23,011 bases of DNA from an uncultured Subdoligranulum sp. GTDB taxonomy: Bacteria; Bacillota; Clostridia; Oscillospirales; Ruminococcaceae. The translations under genes were made by a program, and so were the position numbers. How positions within the stretch are numbered: position 1 is the stretch's first letter; each line of letters starts with the position of its first letter. Shown here in pieces: positions 1-7,614 of this stretch. The notes beneath the pieces are model-generated. The model saw only the letters and a program-made list of their open reading frames with translations, did not search any database and was not told where the DNA came from. The stretch covers positions 1-23,011 of the forward strand of contig CAJFFY010000043.1 of assembly GCA_904374465.1 (NCBI GenBank), given 5' to 3'.

Positions 1-1
1 C

Positions 2-1471
2 GAAGGAGAGCTGCGGCTCACCATCATGGCCACCATGGCCCAGGAGGAAAGCCGCAAGACCAGCGAGCGGGTGCGGGCCGGCATCCAGATGAGCCGGGAG
101 AAAGGGGTGCTTTTCGGCAACGGCAACATTCTGGGCTACGATCTGGACAAGATCCACAAGACCTACATTATCAACGAGGAACAGGCCGAGACGGTGCGGA
201 TGATCTTTGAACAGTATGCCACCGGCGACGGTCTGGGAAAGGTGGCCAAGGCCCTGATCGCAAAAGGCCGCAAGGACGGCGGCGGACGCCTGAAATGGGA
301 TTCCAGCAAGATCACCCGCATCCTGCGCAATCCCACCTACATGGGCTACTGCGTTTACAACCGAACCCAAACCACTGACCTGCTGGAGCACAGCCGGAAG
401 AAGAACAACGACGAGGAAACCTACATCCTGAAAAAGGGAAATTTCACCCCCATCATCGATGAGGAACTCTGGCACCGGTGCAACGACATCCGCAGAAGCC
501 GCCAGCGGAACCTGCTGGACGAAAACGGCAAGCCCCGCAAGTACGGCGGCACCGTCGCCAAGAACGTATGGGTCACCAAGCTGGTGTGCCACTGCGGTTC
601 CAAGCTGCGGCGGTATCTGTGGAACACCAAGGCGGACGGCACTCAGGTCTATGGCTTTGAGTGCTACCGACACAAGAAGCAATCCGCCCTGTATCTGAAA
701 AAGCACGGCCTGCCTGAGGGCATCTGTGAACTGAAAGCCTTCCCCGAATGGAAGCTGGAACTGATGGCCCGGAAAATCTTCGAGACCGTGTGGGGCAACC
801 GGCGGGAGGCAGTGCTGGAAGCCTGCCGGATGCTCAACGCCTGCTACCGGGAGGAAAGTACCGACCCGGCCAAGCTGAAAGCTCTGGACAAGCGCATGGA
901 CGCCCTGAACCAACGGCTGGATAACCTGATCATGATGAAGGCGTCCAACCAGATCACCCTGAGCCAGTTCGTGGAGCAGAGCAACGAGATCGGCGTCCAG
1001 CAGCAGCGGGTCAACAAGGAAAAGGCGGAACTGCTGGCCCAACAGGGGGATCACAAGGCGCTGGACATGGATGCCATCGAAGCCAGTCTCTGCGAAGCGG
1101 TGGATTTCACCGACGGCAAGGTGAGCGAGTGGTTCATCCGGAACTTCGTCCGCCGCATCACACCCATCGACGATACGCGGTTCGCCTGGGTGCTGGATCT
1201 GGCACCCGAACCCCAGACGCTGGTCTGTGAGGTCAACGGGCGGAAGGAATATCCGCGCATTACACTGGAAAGCAATTTATACCGGGGGGCCTGGCCGCCC
1301 CCCGGGGCTTCCCGTCAAGCCTTTCTGATTAACAGGAATGGTCGGCTGAATGGGGACATTTCGGCGGCGGGATTGGCACAGGACAACTTGGCCCGAAGTT
1401 GCGTACAGACCAGCAGATTGCGAAGGATGCAGGGGAAAGTAGAAAACAAGTTCAGCGTTACATTCGCTTAA
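2..1471 (+). CDS. Large serine recombinase, 5' end outside the window
   Basis: Site-specific DNA integrase/excisionase of the large serine recombinase family. The frame is open from base 2, and the segment TIMATMAQEESRKTSERV is the end of the catalytic resolvase domain, so the nucleophilic serine lies upstream of the window. Counting from the ATG at 26, the Recombinase domain spans about residues 35-120 (LGYDL, RILRNPTYMGY). A degenerate zinc ribbon follows at about 186-218 (CHCGSKL and ECYRHKK), then a long helical/coiled-coil stretch at about 280-345. The family-like sequence ends near TPIDDTRFAWVLDL and EYPRITLE. The last roughly 65 residues, after a GC hairpin at 1282-1305, look unlike the family and are probably read-through into foreign DNA, so the natural C terminus may be altered. 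It lies beside remnants of a ParB gene, consistent with the edge of an integrative element. The family is sure; the C terminus and activity are not. Confidence 0.9.
   Translation, partial: EGELRLTIMATMAQEESRKTSERVRAGIQMSREKGVLFGNGNILGYDLDKIHKTYIINEEQAETVRMIFEQYATGDGLGKVAKALIAKGRKDGGGRLKWDSSKITRILRNPTYMGYCVYNRTQTTDLLEHSRKKNNDEETYILKKGNFTPIIDEELWHRCNDIRRSRQRNLLDENGKPRKYGGTVAKNVWVTKLVCHCGSKLRRYLWNTKADGTQVYGFECYRHKKQSALYLKKHGLPEGICELKAFPEWKLELMARKIFETVWGNRREAVLEACRMLNACYREESTDPAKLKALDKRMDALNQRLDNLIMMKASNQITLSQFVEQSNEIGVQQQRVNKEKAELLAQQGDHKALDMDAIEASLCEAVDFTDGKVSEWFIRNFVRRITPIDDTRFAWVLDLAPEPQTLVCEVNGRKEYPRITLESNLYRGAWPPPGASRQAFLINRNGRLNGDISAAGLAQDNLARSCVQTSRLRRMQGKVENKFSVTFA
1282..1305. repeat. 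GC-rich inverted repeat inside the recombinase 3' end
   Basis: Two perfect 9-base arms, CCGGGGGGC at 1282-1290 and GCCCCCCGG at 1297-1305, flank a 6-base loop. No T-run follows, so it is not a standard intrinsic terminator. It sits where the recombinase stops resembling its family, so it may mark a recombination or deletion junction. That reading is inference. Confidence 0.6.
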
Positions 1472-1824
1472 CCTATCTTATCCCTGAAATTCTCAAAATG
1501 GTGGATGAATGTCGAATTGCTTTCAATCCGGCGGTAGAGATCTCCTATCTGACCGAAGAACATCAGAAGATGCTCAAAGATGAAATGGATGCCTGCCAGG
1601 CTACCCCGTCCCTCACCCAGTCCCGCACCCTCAAACAGATGAGCCAGACGGGAACCCTGACCCGAGAATACCGGCATCACTTGCTCACAGAGGAAAAGCC
1701 CAACCAACGGCAGAAGTTCTTTCTTAATCAGGAGGATGTGCAGCGGTATTTTCCCAAGCACTACACCCCGCAGCAGATGCAGCAGGTCATCATCCATCTG
1801 CTCCACACCTGGCAGCATAAACGC
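1333..1824 (+). pseudogene. ParB-like partition protein, C-terminal remnant
   Basis: Remnant of a ParB/Spo0J-type DNA-binding protein of the sort carried by Bacillota integrative conjugative elements. Recognisable are the helix-turn-helix region (QQIAKDAGESRKQVQRYIRL), the following LIPEILKMVDE and FNPAVEISYL, and a C-terminal part with EEKPNQRQKF, RYFPKHYTP and LLHTWQHKR. The N-terminal ParB nuclease/CTP-binding domain is absent: the frame is closed at 1330-1332 and the codons before about 1390 look foreign. The only start available is a TTG at 1399 without a clear ribosome binding site. At 1824/1825 the frame runs directly into sulfatase sequence, so the natural C terminus is also lost. It is probably part of the same degraded element as the recombinase. 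The family call is from remembered family sequence, not from a search. Confidence 0.75.
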
Positions 1825-2460
1825 GGCTACTATGCGGCGGTTACTGCCATGGACCGGGGCGTCGGAAGACTGCTGGACCGGCTGGAGGAAAAGGGTCTGG
1901 TAGACAATACTCTTGTGATTTTTGCGGCCGATAACGGTATGAATGTCAAGGTGCCGTTCCTGGTTCGATGGCCTTCGGTGATGCCTGCGGGCCAGGTCAG
2001 CCAGCGGATGGTCAGTGCTTATGATTTCTTCCCGACGCTTCTTGACCTGCTGGAATTGGATGCCCAGCAGATTCAGCATCTGCCGGGAACCAGCTTTGCC
2101 GACACCCTGCGCGGGCAAGAGGTGTGTGGCCGTCAGGAAGTCGTGATTTTTGACGAGTACGGTCCGGTGCGGATGATCCGCTCCCGGCGGTACAAGTACA
2201 TCCATCGATACCCCTACGGACCGGACAAATTCTACGATCTGGAAAATGATCCCGGGGAGGAAAGCAACCGTATTGACGACGCAGCCTTTGCACCGCAGAT
2301 TCTGGCCATGCGCCGGCGTATGGAACGCTGGTTCAATCGGTATGTGGACCCGGATGTGGATGGCAGTCGGGAAGGGGTCACCGGTTCGGGACAACTCTGC
2401 TCGGCCGGTACCTATGCCCAGCAATTGCAGAAATACGCCCCGCCGGGCAAAAATTCCTGA
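1825..2460 (+). pseudogene. Sulfatase, C-terminal remnant with internal deletion
   Basis: C-terminal part of a type I (formylglycine) sulfatase, in frame behind the ParB remnant. Visible landmarks are YYAAVTAMDRGVGRLLDRLEE, VIFAADNGMN, VKVPFLVRWP, AYDFFPTLLDLL, FDEYGPVRMIRSRRYKYIHR and FYDLENDPGEESN. The N-terminal catalytic half with the CxPxR sulfatase signature is missing, so it cannot be an active sulfatase. In addition, DNGMN (ending at 1944) is joined directly to VKVPF. Homologues I know have roughly two dozen residues between these motifs (the MGHHGIWGKGNGTFP-type stretch), so an in-frame internal deletion is inferred. The next gene starts 13 bases downstream. The pair suggests a former glycan or sulfated-sugar utilisation locus. 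Confidence 0.8.
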
Positions 2461-2473
2461 AAGGAAACAGTTT

Positions 2474-4336
2474 ATGAAAGAACGCTTTATCCTGAACGTG
2501 ATCCACCGGCCGGAGATGGTGCCGGAATATGCGGAGAAGGTGACGGGTCACGGCAAAGAGGAAAATATCAGCCGCAAGGCGCTGCTGACCGAAAGCCTGG
2601 ATATCTTCAAGACCCAGCAGGCCATTGCCCATAAAAACGGCATCAAAACCACGATCCAGATGACCTACGCCAGCCTCTTCAACGACGAGGCGGTGGCCCT
2701 GACCAAGGAGCACCATGCCCAATATGGCGATGAGATTGCGCTCTCGCTGCTGGGCCTGCCCTGCAAGGAGTTCCGGGACAAGTACAAGACCAAGGACTTC
2801 TGCATCTGGATGTTTTCGATGGAGGACAAGAAGGCCATTGTCACCGATGTGTTTGAGAAGTTCCACGAAAAGTTCGGTTTCTATCCGGAATCCACCGGCA
2901 GCTATTATCTGGATGCCGACCTGATCAACTTCATCAAGGAAACCTATCCCATGGTGAAGTGTGCGGTGGCCACCTGCTGGGAGGAAGGGCCCAAGGCCTA
3001 CCATACCTGCAACAATTCCTGGTACACGCTGTTTGACGGCGGCCCGTGGAATCCGTGGATTCCCTCCAAACAGAACACCCATGCGCCGGCGGCCAATGCG
3101 GCCGAGGACAGCGGTATCGTGGCCATTCCGCATCTTTCCCGGGACCTGCTGGCCTGCTTTGACGGCAACGGTTCCAACTTCGGCACCCACCCCCAGAATG
3201 TGCTGCGGGGCATGATTTACAAACCGGGTTCCTTTGATGAGCAGGGCAACTACAGCGGACAGGAATATCCCTACCTCTACAATCTCATTGACCAGTACCG
3301 CAGTCTGGGCAAGTACAACGATGGCTACAGCTACAACATGATGTTCGTGGGCCCCGGCTGGATGAACAAGATGGGACGCTGGGAAGCACCCTACGAGTTG
3401 CTGCTCCAGAGCTACGAGGACGGCATGGCCTACTATGCCCAACTGAAGCGGGAGGGCAAGCTGGAGGATATGACCATGGCGGAGTTCGCGGACTTCTACC
3501 GCGCCGGCCACACCTATACCCAGCCGGAGTGTGCCCTCTGGCGGGACATCCTCTACGGTTCGGACAAACAGTATTTCTGGTATGCCGATCCCTACATGCG
3601 CTGCTGCCTGGATATGAACCAGGGCGGCGCCATGATCGATCTGCGGCCCTACGCGGCCAAACTGTACTGGCCGGTGGGCATCGGCACGCCCCATGTGCAG
3701 GATGCCAGCTATCCCTTCCTGATTCAGGCCAACTACCGGGCGGGCTACTTTACCCACTATGCCGGGGAAGGCACCATCAGGAGCTGCAAACTGACCCACA
3801 AAGGAGAAGAGGTGGACCTCTGCCTGTGCCGTACATGGGCGCACTTTGAAAAACAGGGAAGTGCCCGTGTGCTGACCCTGGATCCGGTGGAAATCAAGTT
3901 CGCTGACCTGACGGTGAAAGTGGTGACCACCTTCACCTTCGAGGAAGGCAGCTCCGCGGTAAAAACAACCCGCCGCATTGTGGAAAGCAGCGATCCCACG
4001 GCCAAGGTGGAGCTGAACGAGTACATCACGGCCTGCTACGGTACCACAGAATACCCCGAGGATATGACCGGCATCACACTGGCGCTGCAGGGGGCAGGCG
4101 AATCTCGCTGCATTGCCTATGAATACCGCTGCCGGGAAGACCAGATGGCGGGCGAGGCAGCCGTGGCGGTGGTGCCGCTGGTGGAAACCAAGGTGACCAT
4201 GCAGGCTGCGGAGGAACTGCAGGTCTATTACAAGGAAGGCTATGCCTTCAGCCCGATGTTCACACTGGGCCTGAAAAAAGAGATCGGCCAGGATGAGGAG
4301 GTGACCACATGGCTCAAGCTGGAAAAGGCAAACTGA
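2474..4336 (+). CDS. Uncharacterised 620-residue protein, possible glycoside hydrolase/deacetylase-fold family
   Basis: An intact 620-residue protein. The ATG at 2474 is chosen because AAAGGAA lies just upstream and an upstream extension would run into the sulfatase remnant. No signal peptide or membrane segment is visible, so it is probably cytoplasmic. The N-terminal half (to about residue 330) has barrel-like features: a conserved-looking FGFYPESTGSYYLDADLINF, then CAVATCWEEGPKAYH and FDGGPWNPWIPSK near residues 140-200. The C-terminal third looks beta-rich, with alternating hydrophobic strands (KVVTTFTFEEG, EVTTWLKLE). It resembles the DUF3863/DUF3864 family with a polysaccharide-deacetylase-like fold, but that is from memory and tentative. 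Position behind a sulfatase remnant suggests carbohydrate metabolism. The exact reaction is unknown. Confidence 0.88.
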   Translation: MKERFILNVIHRPEMVPEYAEKVTGHGKEENISRKALLTESLDIFKTQQAIAHKNGIKTTIQMTYASLFNDEAVALTKEHHAQYGDEIALSLLGLPCKEFRDKYKTKDFCIWMFSMEDKKAIVTDVFEKFHEKFGFYPESTGSYYLDADLINFIKETYPMVKCAVATCWEEGPKAYHTCNNSWYTLFDGGPWNPWIPSKQNTHAPAANAAEDSGIVAIPHLSRDLLACFDGNGSNFGTHPQNVLRGMIYKPGSFDEQGNYSGQEYPYLYNLIDQYRSLGKYNDGYSYNMMFVGPGWMNKMGRWEAPYELLLQSYEDGMAYYAQLKREGKLEDMTMAEFADFYRAGHTYTQPECALWRDILYGSDKQYFWYADPYMRCCLDMNQGGAMIDLRPYAAKLYWPVGIGTPHVQDASYPFLIQANYRAGYFTHYAGEGTIRSCKLTHKGEEVDLCLCRTWAHFEKQGSARVLTLDPVEIKFADLTVKVVTTFTFEEGSSAVKTTRRIVESSDPTAKVELNEYITACYGTTEYPEDMTGITLALQGAGESRCIAYEYRCREDQMAGEAAVAVVPLVETKVTMQAAEELQVYYKEGYAFSPMFTLGLKKEIGQDEEVTTWLKLEKAN

Positions 4337-4527
4337 ATTTCCGGTGCCCGTCCTGCTTTATGCGGGACCTGGACATTGATATGTTCTATGATGCCGACAA
4401 GAAGGAATACTACTGCCTGCGCTGCTGCTATACCGGCAGTGAGGCGGATGTACAGGCCAAGAACCAGATGGCGCGCTTCCGTTACCGGGCCATGCTCAAA
4501 CGATTCGAGTGCTTTGACCGGAAATAA
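4309..4527 (+). CDS. Small zinc-ribbon protein (72 residues)
   Basis: A 72-residue protein starting inside the last 28 bases of the preceding gene, with a strong ribosome binding site (GAGGAGGTGACC before the ATG). The overlap suggests translational coupling. It contains two CxxC pairs, CPSC at residues 13-16 and CLRC at 36-39, separated by an acidic/aromatic stretch (DIDMFYDADKKEYY). This is the pattern of a single zinc ribbon. The C-terminal 30 residues are basic and helix-like (ARFRYRAMLKRFECF). No specific family is recognised. A nucleic-acid or protein-binding partner role is possible, but function is unknown. Confidence 0.8.
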   Translation: MAQAGKGKLNFRCPSCFMRDLDIDMFYDADKKEYYCLRCCYTGSEADVQAKNQMARFRYRAMLKRFECFDRK

Positions 4528-4596
4528 AAAACATCGCGCTGGTGTCCGCTCGCAGCGACAATAACAAAGAAGATTTTCACATATTCTCTCCCAGGG

Positions 4597-4636
4597 CCCG
4601 CGGGGCTGGCGTCTGTCCAGCACCGCGGGTTCTTTG
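4597..4636 (+). terminator. Probable intrinsic terminator after the zinc-ribbon gene
   Basis: Arms CCCGCGG-G-GCTGG (4597-4609) and CCAGC-A-CCGCGGG (4617-4629) pair over 12 base pairs with one G/A mismatch and a 7-base loop, followed by TTCTTTG. The T-run is short, so efficiency is uncertain. The rest of 4528-4747 holds nothing else I can recognise. Confidence 0.6.
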
Positions 4637-4747
4637 TCAAACGTGCACGACCGGCAGGGAAGTGATGGACACGTTGAGCGCGGCTGGCGTCTTCCGCCCT
4701 TGATACGCCTCCCTGTGGCTGCTTTGGGCCGCGGGGAATTTTGGGCC

Positions 4748-4776
4748 TTGTGTTTTTTTCGATGACTCACTATACT
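4748..4776 (+). promoter_or_regulatory. Sigma-A-type promoter of the aldo/keto reductase
   Basis: TTGTGT (4748-4753), a 17-base spacer and TATACT (4771-4776) lie about 48 bases before the ATG at 4824. The spacer is T-rich. A palindrome overlaps the -10. Confidence 0.7.
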
Positions 4777-4788
4777 GGAACTGTATAG
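4770..4788. promoter_or_regulatory. Palindromic operator candidate over the -10
   Basis: CTATAC (4770-4775) and GTATAG (4783-4788) form a perfect 6-base inverted repeat with a 7-base spacer. It covers the -10 and the expected start of transcription. Its position suits a repressor or redox-responsive regulator of the downstream reductase. No regulator gene is adjacent. Confidence 0.5.
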
Positions 4789-4823
4789 GAAAATCTTTGA
4801 ACATGTGGTGGAGAGAAAGAACC

Positions 4824-5993
4824 ATGCAATATCGTTGCGATACAACCGGCACTGAACTGTCCGTCCTGGGGTACGGCTGCCTGCGGTTCCCCAAAAAAGG
4901 CGGCCGGATTGATGTGGATGCCGTTACCGAACAGATCGCAGAAGCTGTGCGGCTGGGGGTCAACTATTTTGATACCGCCTATGTGTACGGCGGCAGCGAG
5001 GCCGCCCTGGGGGAGGCACTGCGCCGCCTCGGCTGCCGGGACAAAGTCTTCATTGCGGACAAACTGCCCCAGTATCTGATCAAATCCAAGGCAGGGATTG
5101 AACGCTGTTTTCAGGAACAGCTGTCCCGGTTGGGAACGGATCACATCGACTTTTACCTGATGCATATGCTTACCGACCTGGCCGCCTGGAACAAGCTGTG
5201 CGATCTGGGAATTCGGGAATGGATCGAGGAGAAGAAAGCGGCGGGAGCCATTGGAAGAATCGGTTTCTCCTTCCACGGGGACACGGCCACCTTCCTGCAG
5301 GTATTGCAGGCCTACAATTGGGATTTCTGCCAGATCCAGTACAACTATCTGGACGAAAACACCCAGGCGGGGCGCAAGGGGCTCGAGGCGGCAGCAGCCA
5401 AGGGCATTCCGGTCATTATCATGGAACCTCTGCGCGGGGGGCGGCTGATTACCGGCCTGTCCGCCGAAGCCCGGAAGTGGGTGACCGAAAGCGGCCGTTC
5501 CGCGGCCGGGTGGGGGCTGCGTTGGTTGTGGGATCAGCCGGGAGTCACGGTGGTGCTGTCCGGCATGAACAGCCTGGAAATGATCCGGGATAATGCGGCC
5601 CAGGCGGACAGCGCGCAGCCCGGCTGCATGACGCCGGAGGAACATGCCTTCGTGGCAGAACTGCGGTCCGATCTGCAGACATCCATGCGGGTGGGCTGCA
5701 CCGGGTGTGCCTACTGTCAGCCTTGCCCGGCGGGAGTGGATATCCCCGGCATTTTTGCCAGTTACAACCGCCTGGCGACCGAGGGCGGAAATGCCAAAAT
5801 CCAGTATTTGCTCACCACCGGCTTGCGGCGCAAGGGAACGGGCGCCAGCCAGTGCGTGGGATGCGGTACCTGCGAAAAGCACTGCCCGCAGCATCTTCCC
5901 ATCCGCAGTCTGCTCAAGGAGGCCGGCCGGGAACTGGAAGGACCCCTGTACAAGGCGGCTCGCCTGGGGGTAAAAGTCCTGAAACTGTGGTAA
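4824..5993 (+). CDS. Aldo/keto reductase with C-terminal 2x[4Fe-4S] ferredoxin domain
   Basis: A 389-residue NAD(P)H- or ferredoxin-linked oxidoreductase. The aldo/keto reductase barrel occupies about residues 1-275, with the catalytic tetrad visible as D50 and Y55 (NYFDTAYVYG), K80 (IADKLP) and H114 (YLMHML). The C-terminal domain carries two clusters of four cysteines, C292/C295/C298/C301 and C344/C347/C350/C354, typical of two [4Fe-4S] centres as in the Fe-S aldo/keto reductases of anaerobes. It is probably cytoplasmic; the substrate is unknown. The ATG at 4824 follows GGTGGAGAG at good spacing. A TTG further upstream at 4797 is in frame but lacks a better site. It is preceded by its own promoter and palindrome and followed at 33 bases by a DUF1349 remnant. 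Confidence 0.95.
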   Translation: MQYRCDTTGTELSVLGYGCLRFPKKGGRIDVDAVTEQIAEAVRLGVNYFDTAYVYGGSEAALGEALRRLGCRDKVFIADKLPQYLIKSKAGIERCFQEQLSRLGTDHIDFYLMHMLTDLAAWNKLCDLGIREWIEEKKAAGAIGRIGFSFHGDTATFLQVLQAYNWDFCQIQYNYLDENTQAGRKGLEAAAAKGIPVIIMEPLRGGRLITGLSAEARKWVTESGRSAAGWGLRWLWDQPGVTVVLSGMNSLEMIRDNAAQADSAQPGCMTPEEHAFVAELRSDLQTSMRVGCTGCAYCQPCPAGVDIPGIFASYNRLATEGGNAKIQYLLTTGLRRKGTGASQCVGCGTCEKHCPQHLPIRSLLKEAGRELEGPLYKAARLGVKVLKLW

Positions 5994-6025
5994 AAAAGAT
6001 GCAATGGAATACAGGAGGCAGAACG

Positions 6026-6256
6026 ATGCATTCTGATGTTGAAACGCTCCAGTGGGCAGGGCACCGGCAAGCTGCGTGATCTCGCCCGGAAAATTGAGGT
6101 GGTCACCAAACCCCATACCGATCTGTGGCAGCGAATCTATTGCCATTTCCGCAATGACCATGCGCCGGTGTTACAGATGAGCACCGACGAACGCTTTTTC
6201 GCCTTTGCGGTCAAGACAGCGTTTGCCGACAGCCATCACCGTTTCGACCAAACTGA
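6026..6256 (+). pseudogene. DUF1349-type gene, frameshifted and truncated
   Basis: A good ribosome binding site (AGGAGGCAGAACG) precedes the ATG at 6026. That frame gives MHSDVETLQWAGHRQAA and hits TGA at 6077-6079. In another frame the sequence continues as DLARKIEVVTKPHTDLWQR, then HFRNDHAPVLQMSTDERFF and DSHHRFDQ. This matches, from memory, the first third of DUF1349 (concanavalin-like) proteins, which continue with CGVVMYLDS and a further 100 or more residues. Here the homology stops at about 6252 and the terminator of the converging esterase begins. So there is one frameshift near 6079 plus loss of the C-terminal two thirds. The start at 6036 in the second frame has no ribosome binding site of its own. 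Confidence 0.75.
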
Positions 6257-6297
6257 AAAACCGCCGGAAGCGTATGGTATACGCTTCCGGCGGTTTT
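6257..6297. terminator. Bidirectional intrinsic terminator
   Basis: Perfect 19-base arms (6257-6275 and 6279-6297) with a 3-base loop. AAAA opens one end and TTTT closes the other, so a U-run follows the stem on either strand. It separates the plus-strand reductase unit from the minus-strand esterase whose stop is at 6326. Confidence 0.9.
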
Positions 6298-6325
6298 ATT
6301 GGGTATGGGCACGCAAAAAAACAGT

Positions 6326-7000
6326 TCAATCGTTCAGCAGCCAGGCAATGCCCGCAGCGGTGCGCTGCGCAGCCTGGTGGGAATGGCTTCCGGGATGCAG
6401 CTGAAAAATGCAGCGAATGCCCGCGTGCCGGTAGTAGGAATAGAGGGCTTCTGTGTTTTCCCGGACGGTTTGCAGAACCGGATTCCGCGTTCGGTTCTCC
6501 TTGTCGCCCAAGGAAAAGTACAGCCGATCCGGCACCCGTTGAAACGGTTGGTTCAGCAGGTAGTCCCGGATACCGGGAAACCAGAAGGAGCCGGACATAC
6601 AGGCAGCCCGCGAAAACAAGTCGGTGCCGTACAGGGCATACAGGGCAAACAAGCCGGCCAGGGAATACCCGGCCAGCCCACGCCAGCGGGGGATACCTTC
6701 CAGCCGTTCCTCCGCCGCGGGCAAAAGGGTATGGGTCAACAGGTGCAGGTAATCGTCGGCGCCGCCGGTGCAGGGAGCACCGTTGGTAAAGACAGGCGGC
6801 GCATCCCAAGGGGCCATGTCGCGGTTCCAGTCCAGACCGCTGAGGACGATCAGGGAAAAATCGGGAAGATGCAGTTTACCCAACGCCGCAACCACCTGGG
6901 GCTCCTCCTGACCAAAGGTGTTCAGATACAGGGCGGGGGAACCCGGCGTTTTGCAGGGGTAGACGGATACCGTTTTCCCTTCCACAGAAAAGGTGTACAT
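6326..7000 (-). CDS. Alpha/beta-hydrolase esterase
   Basis: A 224-residue esterase of the alpha/beta-hydrolase fold, related to the putative-esterase/IroE-like group. The nucleophile elbow is GYSLAG with S113, and probable acid and base are D166 (SLGDKEN) and H206 or H208 (PGSHSH). There is no signal peptide, so it is likely cytoplasmic, acting on small esters or siderophore-like substrates; the true substrate is unknown. The start is set by GGGAGGAGACAACTGCC before the ATG. It lies 72 bases downstream of the broken DUF2200 gene with no terminator between them, so the two probably share a transcript. Confidence 0.88.
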   Translation of the reverse strand: MYTFSVEGKTVSVYPCKTPGSPALYLNTFGQEEPQVVAALGKLHLPDFSLIVLSGLDWNRDMAPWDAPPVFTNGAPCTGGADDYLHLLTHTLLPAAEERLEGIPRWRGLAGYSLAGLFALYALYGTDLFSRAACMSGSFWFPGIRDYLLNQPFQRVPDRLYFSLGDKENRTRNPVLQTVRENTEALYSYYRHAGIRCIFQLHPGSHSHQAAQRTAAGIAWLLND

Positions 7001-7072
7001 GGCAGTTGTCTCCTCCCGTTGCTCCGTCGGCAGAAATGCCCTTCGGGAGGATGTGCCCTCCCCCTCGGACAG

Positions 7073-7423
7073 TTACTTCCACAGAATTTTGTCCAGGGCT
7101 TTTCCTTTTGCCAGTTCGTCCACCAATTTGTCCAGATACCGGATCTCCTGCAGCAGCGGGTCCTCCAGGGACTCCACCTTCACACCGCAGACACTGCCCC
7201 GGATCAGCCGACGATTTTCGTTGGGAGCCGGGGCGTTTCGAAAGAAATCACCATAGGTGAGATCACTTTCCAGAAAGTGGTCCAGATCTGCGTCGGAATA
7301 CCCGGTAAGTCAGGTGGTGACGGTGTAGACTTCTTGGCGTGTACGGCCTTTGCGTTCCGCCTTGGCCAGCAACAGCGGAAAAACTTTGGAAAACTTCATG
7401 GCAAAAACAGCGGCGCGCTCCAT
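7073..7423 (-). pseudogene. DUF2200 family protein with an in-frame TGA
   Basis: A 116-residue DUF2200 protein of unknown function. It reads MERAAVFAMKFSKVF, then KAERKGRTRQEVYTVTT, a TGA at codon 38 (7310-7312), then LTGYSDADLDHFLES, and ends with RYLDKLVDELAKGKAL. Both sides of the stop are in the same frame and the total length fits the family. Homologues have a tryptophan (WLTGY) at the stop position, so TGG to TGA is the simplest explanation. The start has GGAGGAACCT upstream and an extended -10 promoter. The gene is otherwise well kept, so the lesion is recent, or a sequence error, or the stop is read through. Confidence 0.8.
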
Positions 7424-7452
7424 AGGTTCCTCCTGCCAAAATATTTGTCCCT

Positions 7453-7461
7453 ATTATAGCA
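7453..7461 (-). promoter_or_regulatory. Extended -10 promoter for the DUF2200/esterase unit
   Basis: On the minus strand TGC-TATAAT is a perfect -10 with the TG extension, 30 bases before the DUF2200 ATG. No good -35 is seen (TTTCCG at 17 bases), which an extended -10 can tolerate. The rest of 7462-7553 shows nothing clear. Confidence 0.65.
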
Positions 7462-7553
7462 TAAAAGGGCGAGTACGGAAAAGAAAACCGCGGCAATTTG
7501 TACAGCTTTCGTTATAAGTGCGCGATCTCCATGGGATGATAAGGAAAACAAAG

Positions 7554-7567
7554 GCAGGAGGCCCTGC
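7554..7567 (-). terminator. Weak terminator candidate after the DUF6933-like gene
   Basis: On the minus strand GCAGG-GCCT-CCTGC is followed by CTTTGTTTTCC. The stem is only 5 base pairs, so this is a weak call. It lies about 50 bases beyond the stop at 7615. Confidence 0.35.
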
Positions 7568-7614
7568 AAATGTTCATGGGGATATCACCACAATGCCGAT
7601 ATCTTGTGTGTGTT

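Noticed and set aside
2378..3844. Open frame of 488 codons on the minus strand opposite the 620-residue gene
   Set aside because: Shadow of a well-formed gene with its own ribosome binding site; no recognisable motifs.
4770..6161. Open frame of 463 codons on the minus strand opposite the aldo/keto reductase
   Set aside because: Antisense of a gene with complete catalytic and Fe-S motifs.
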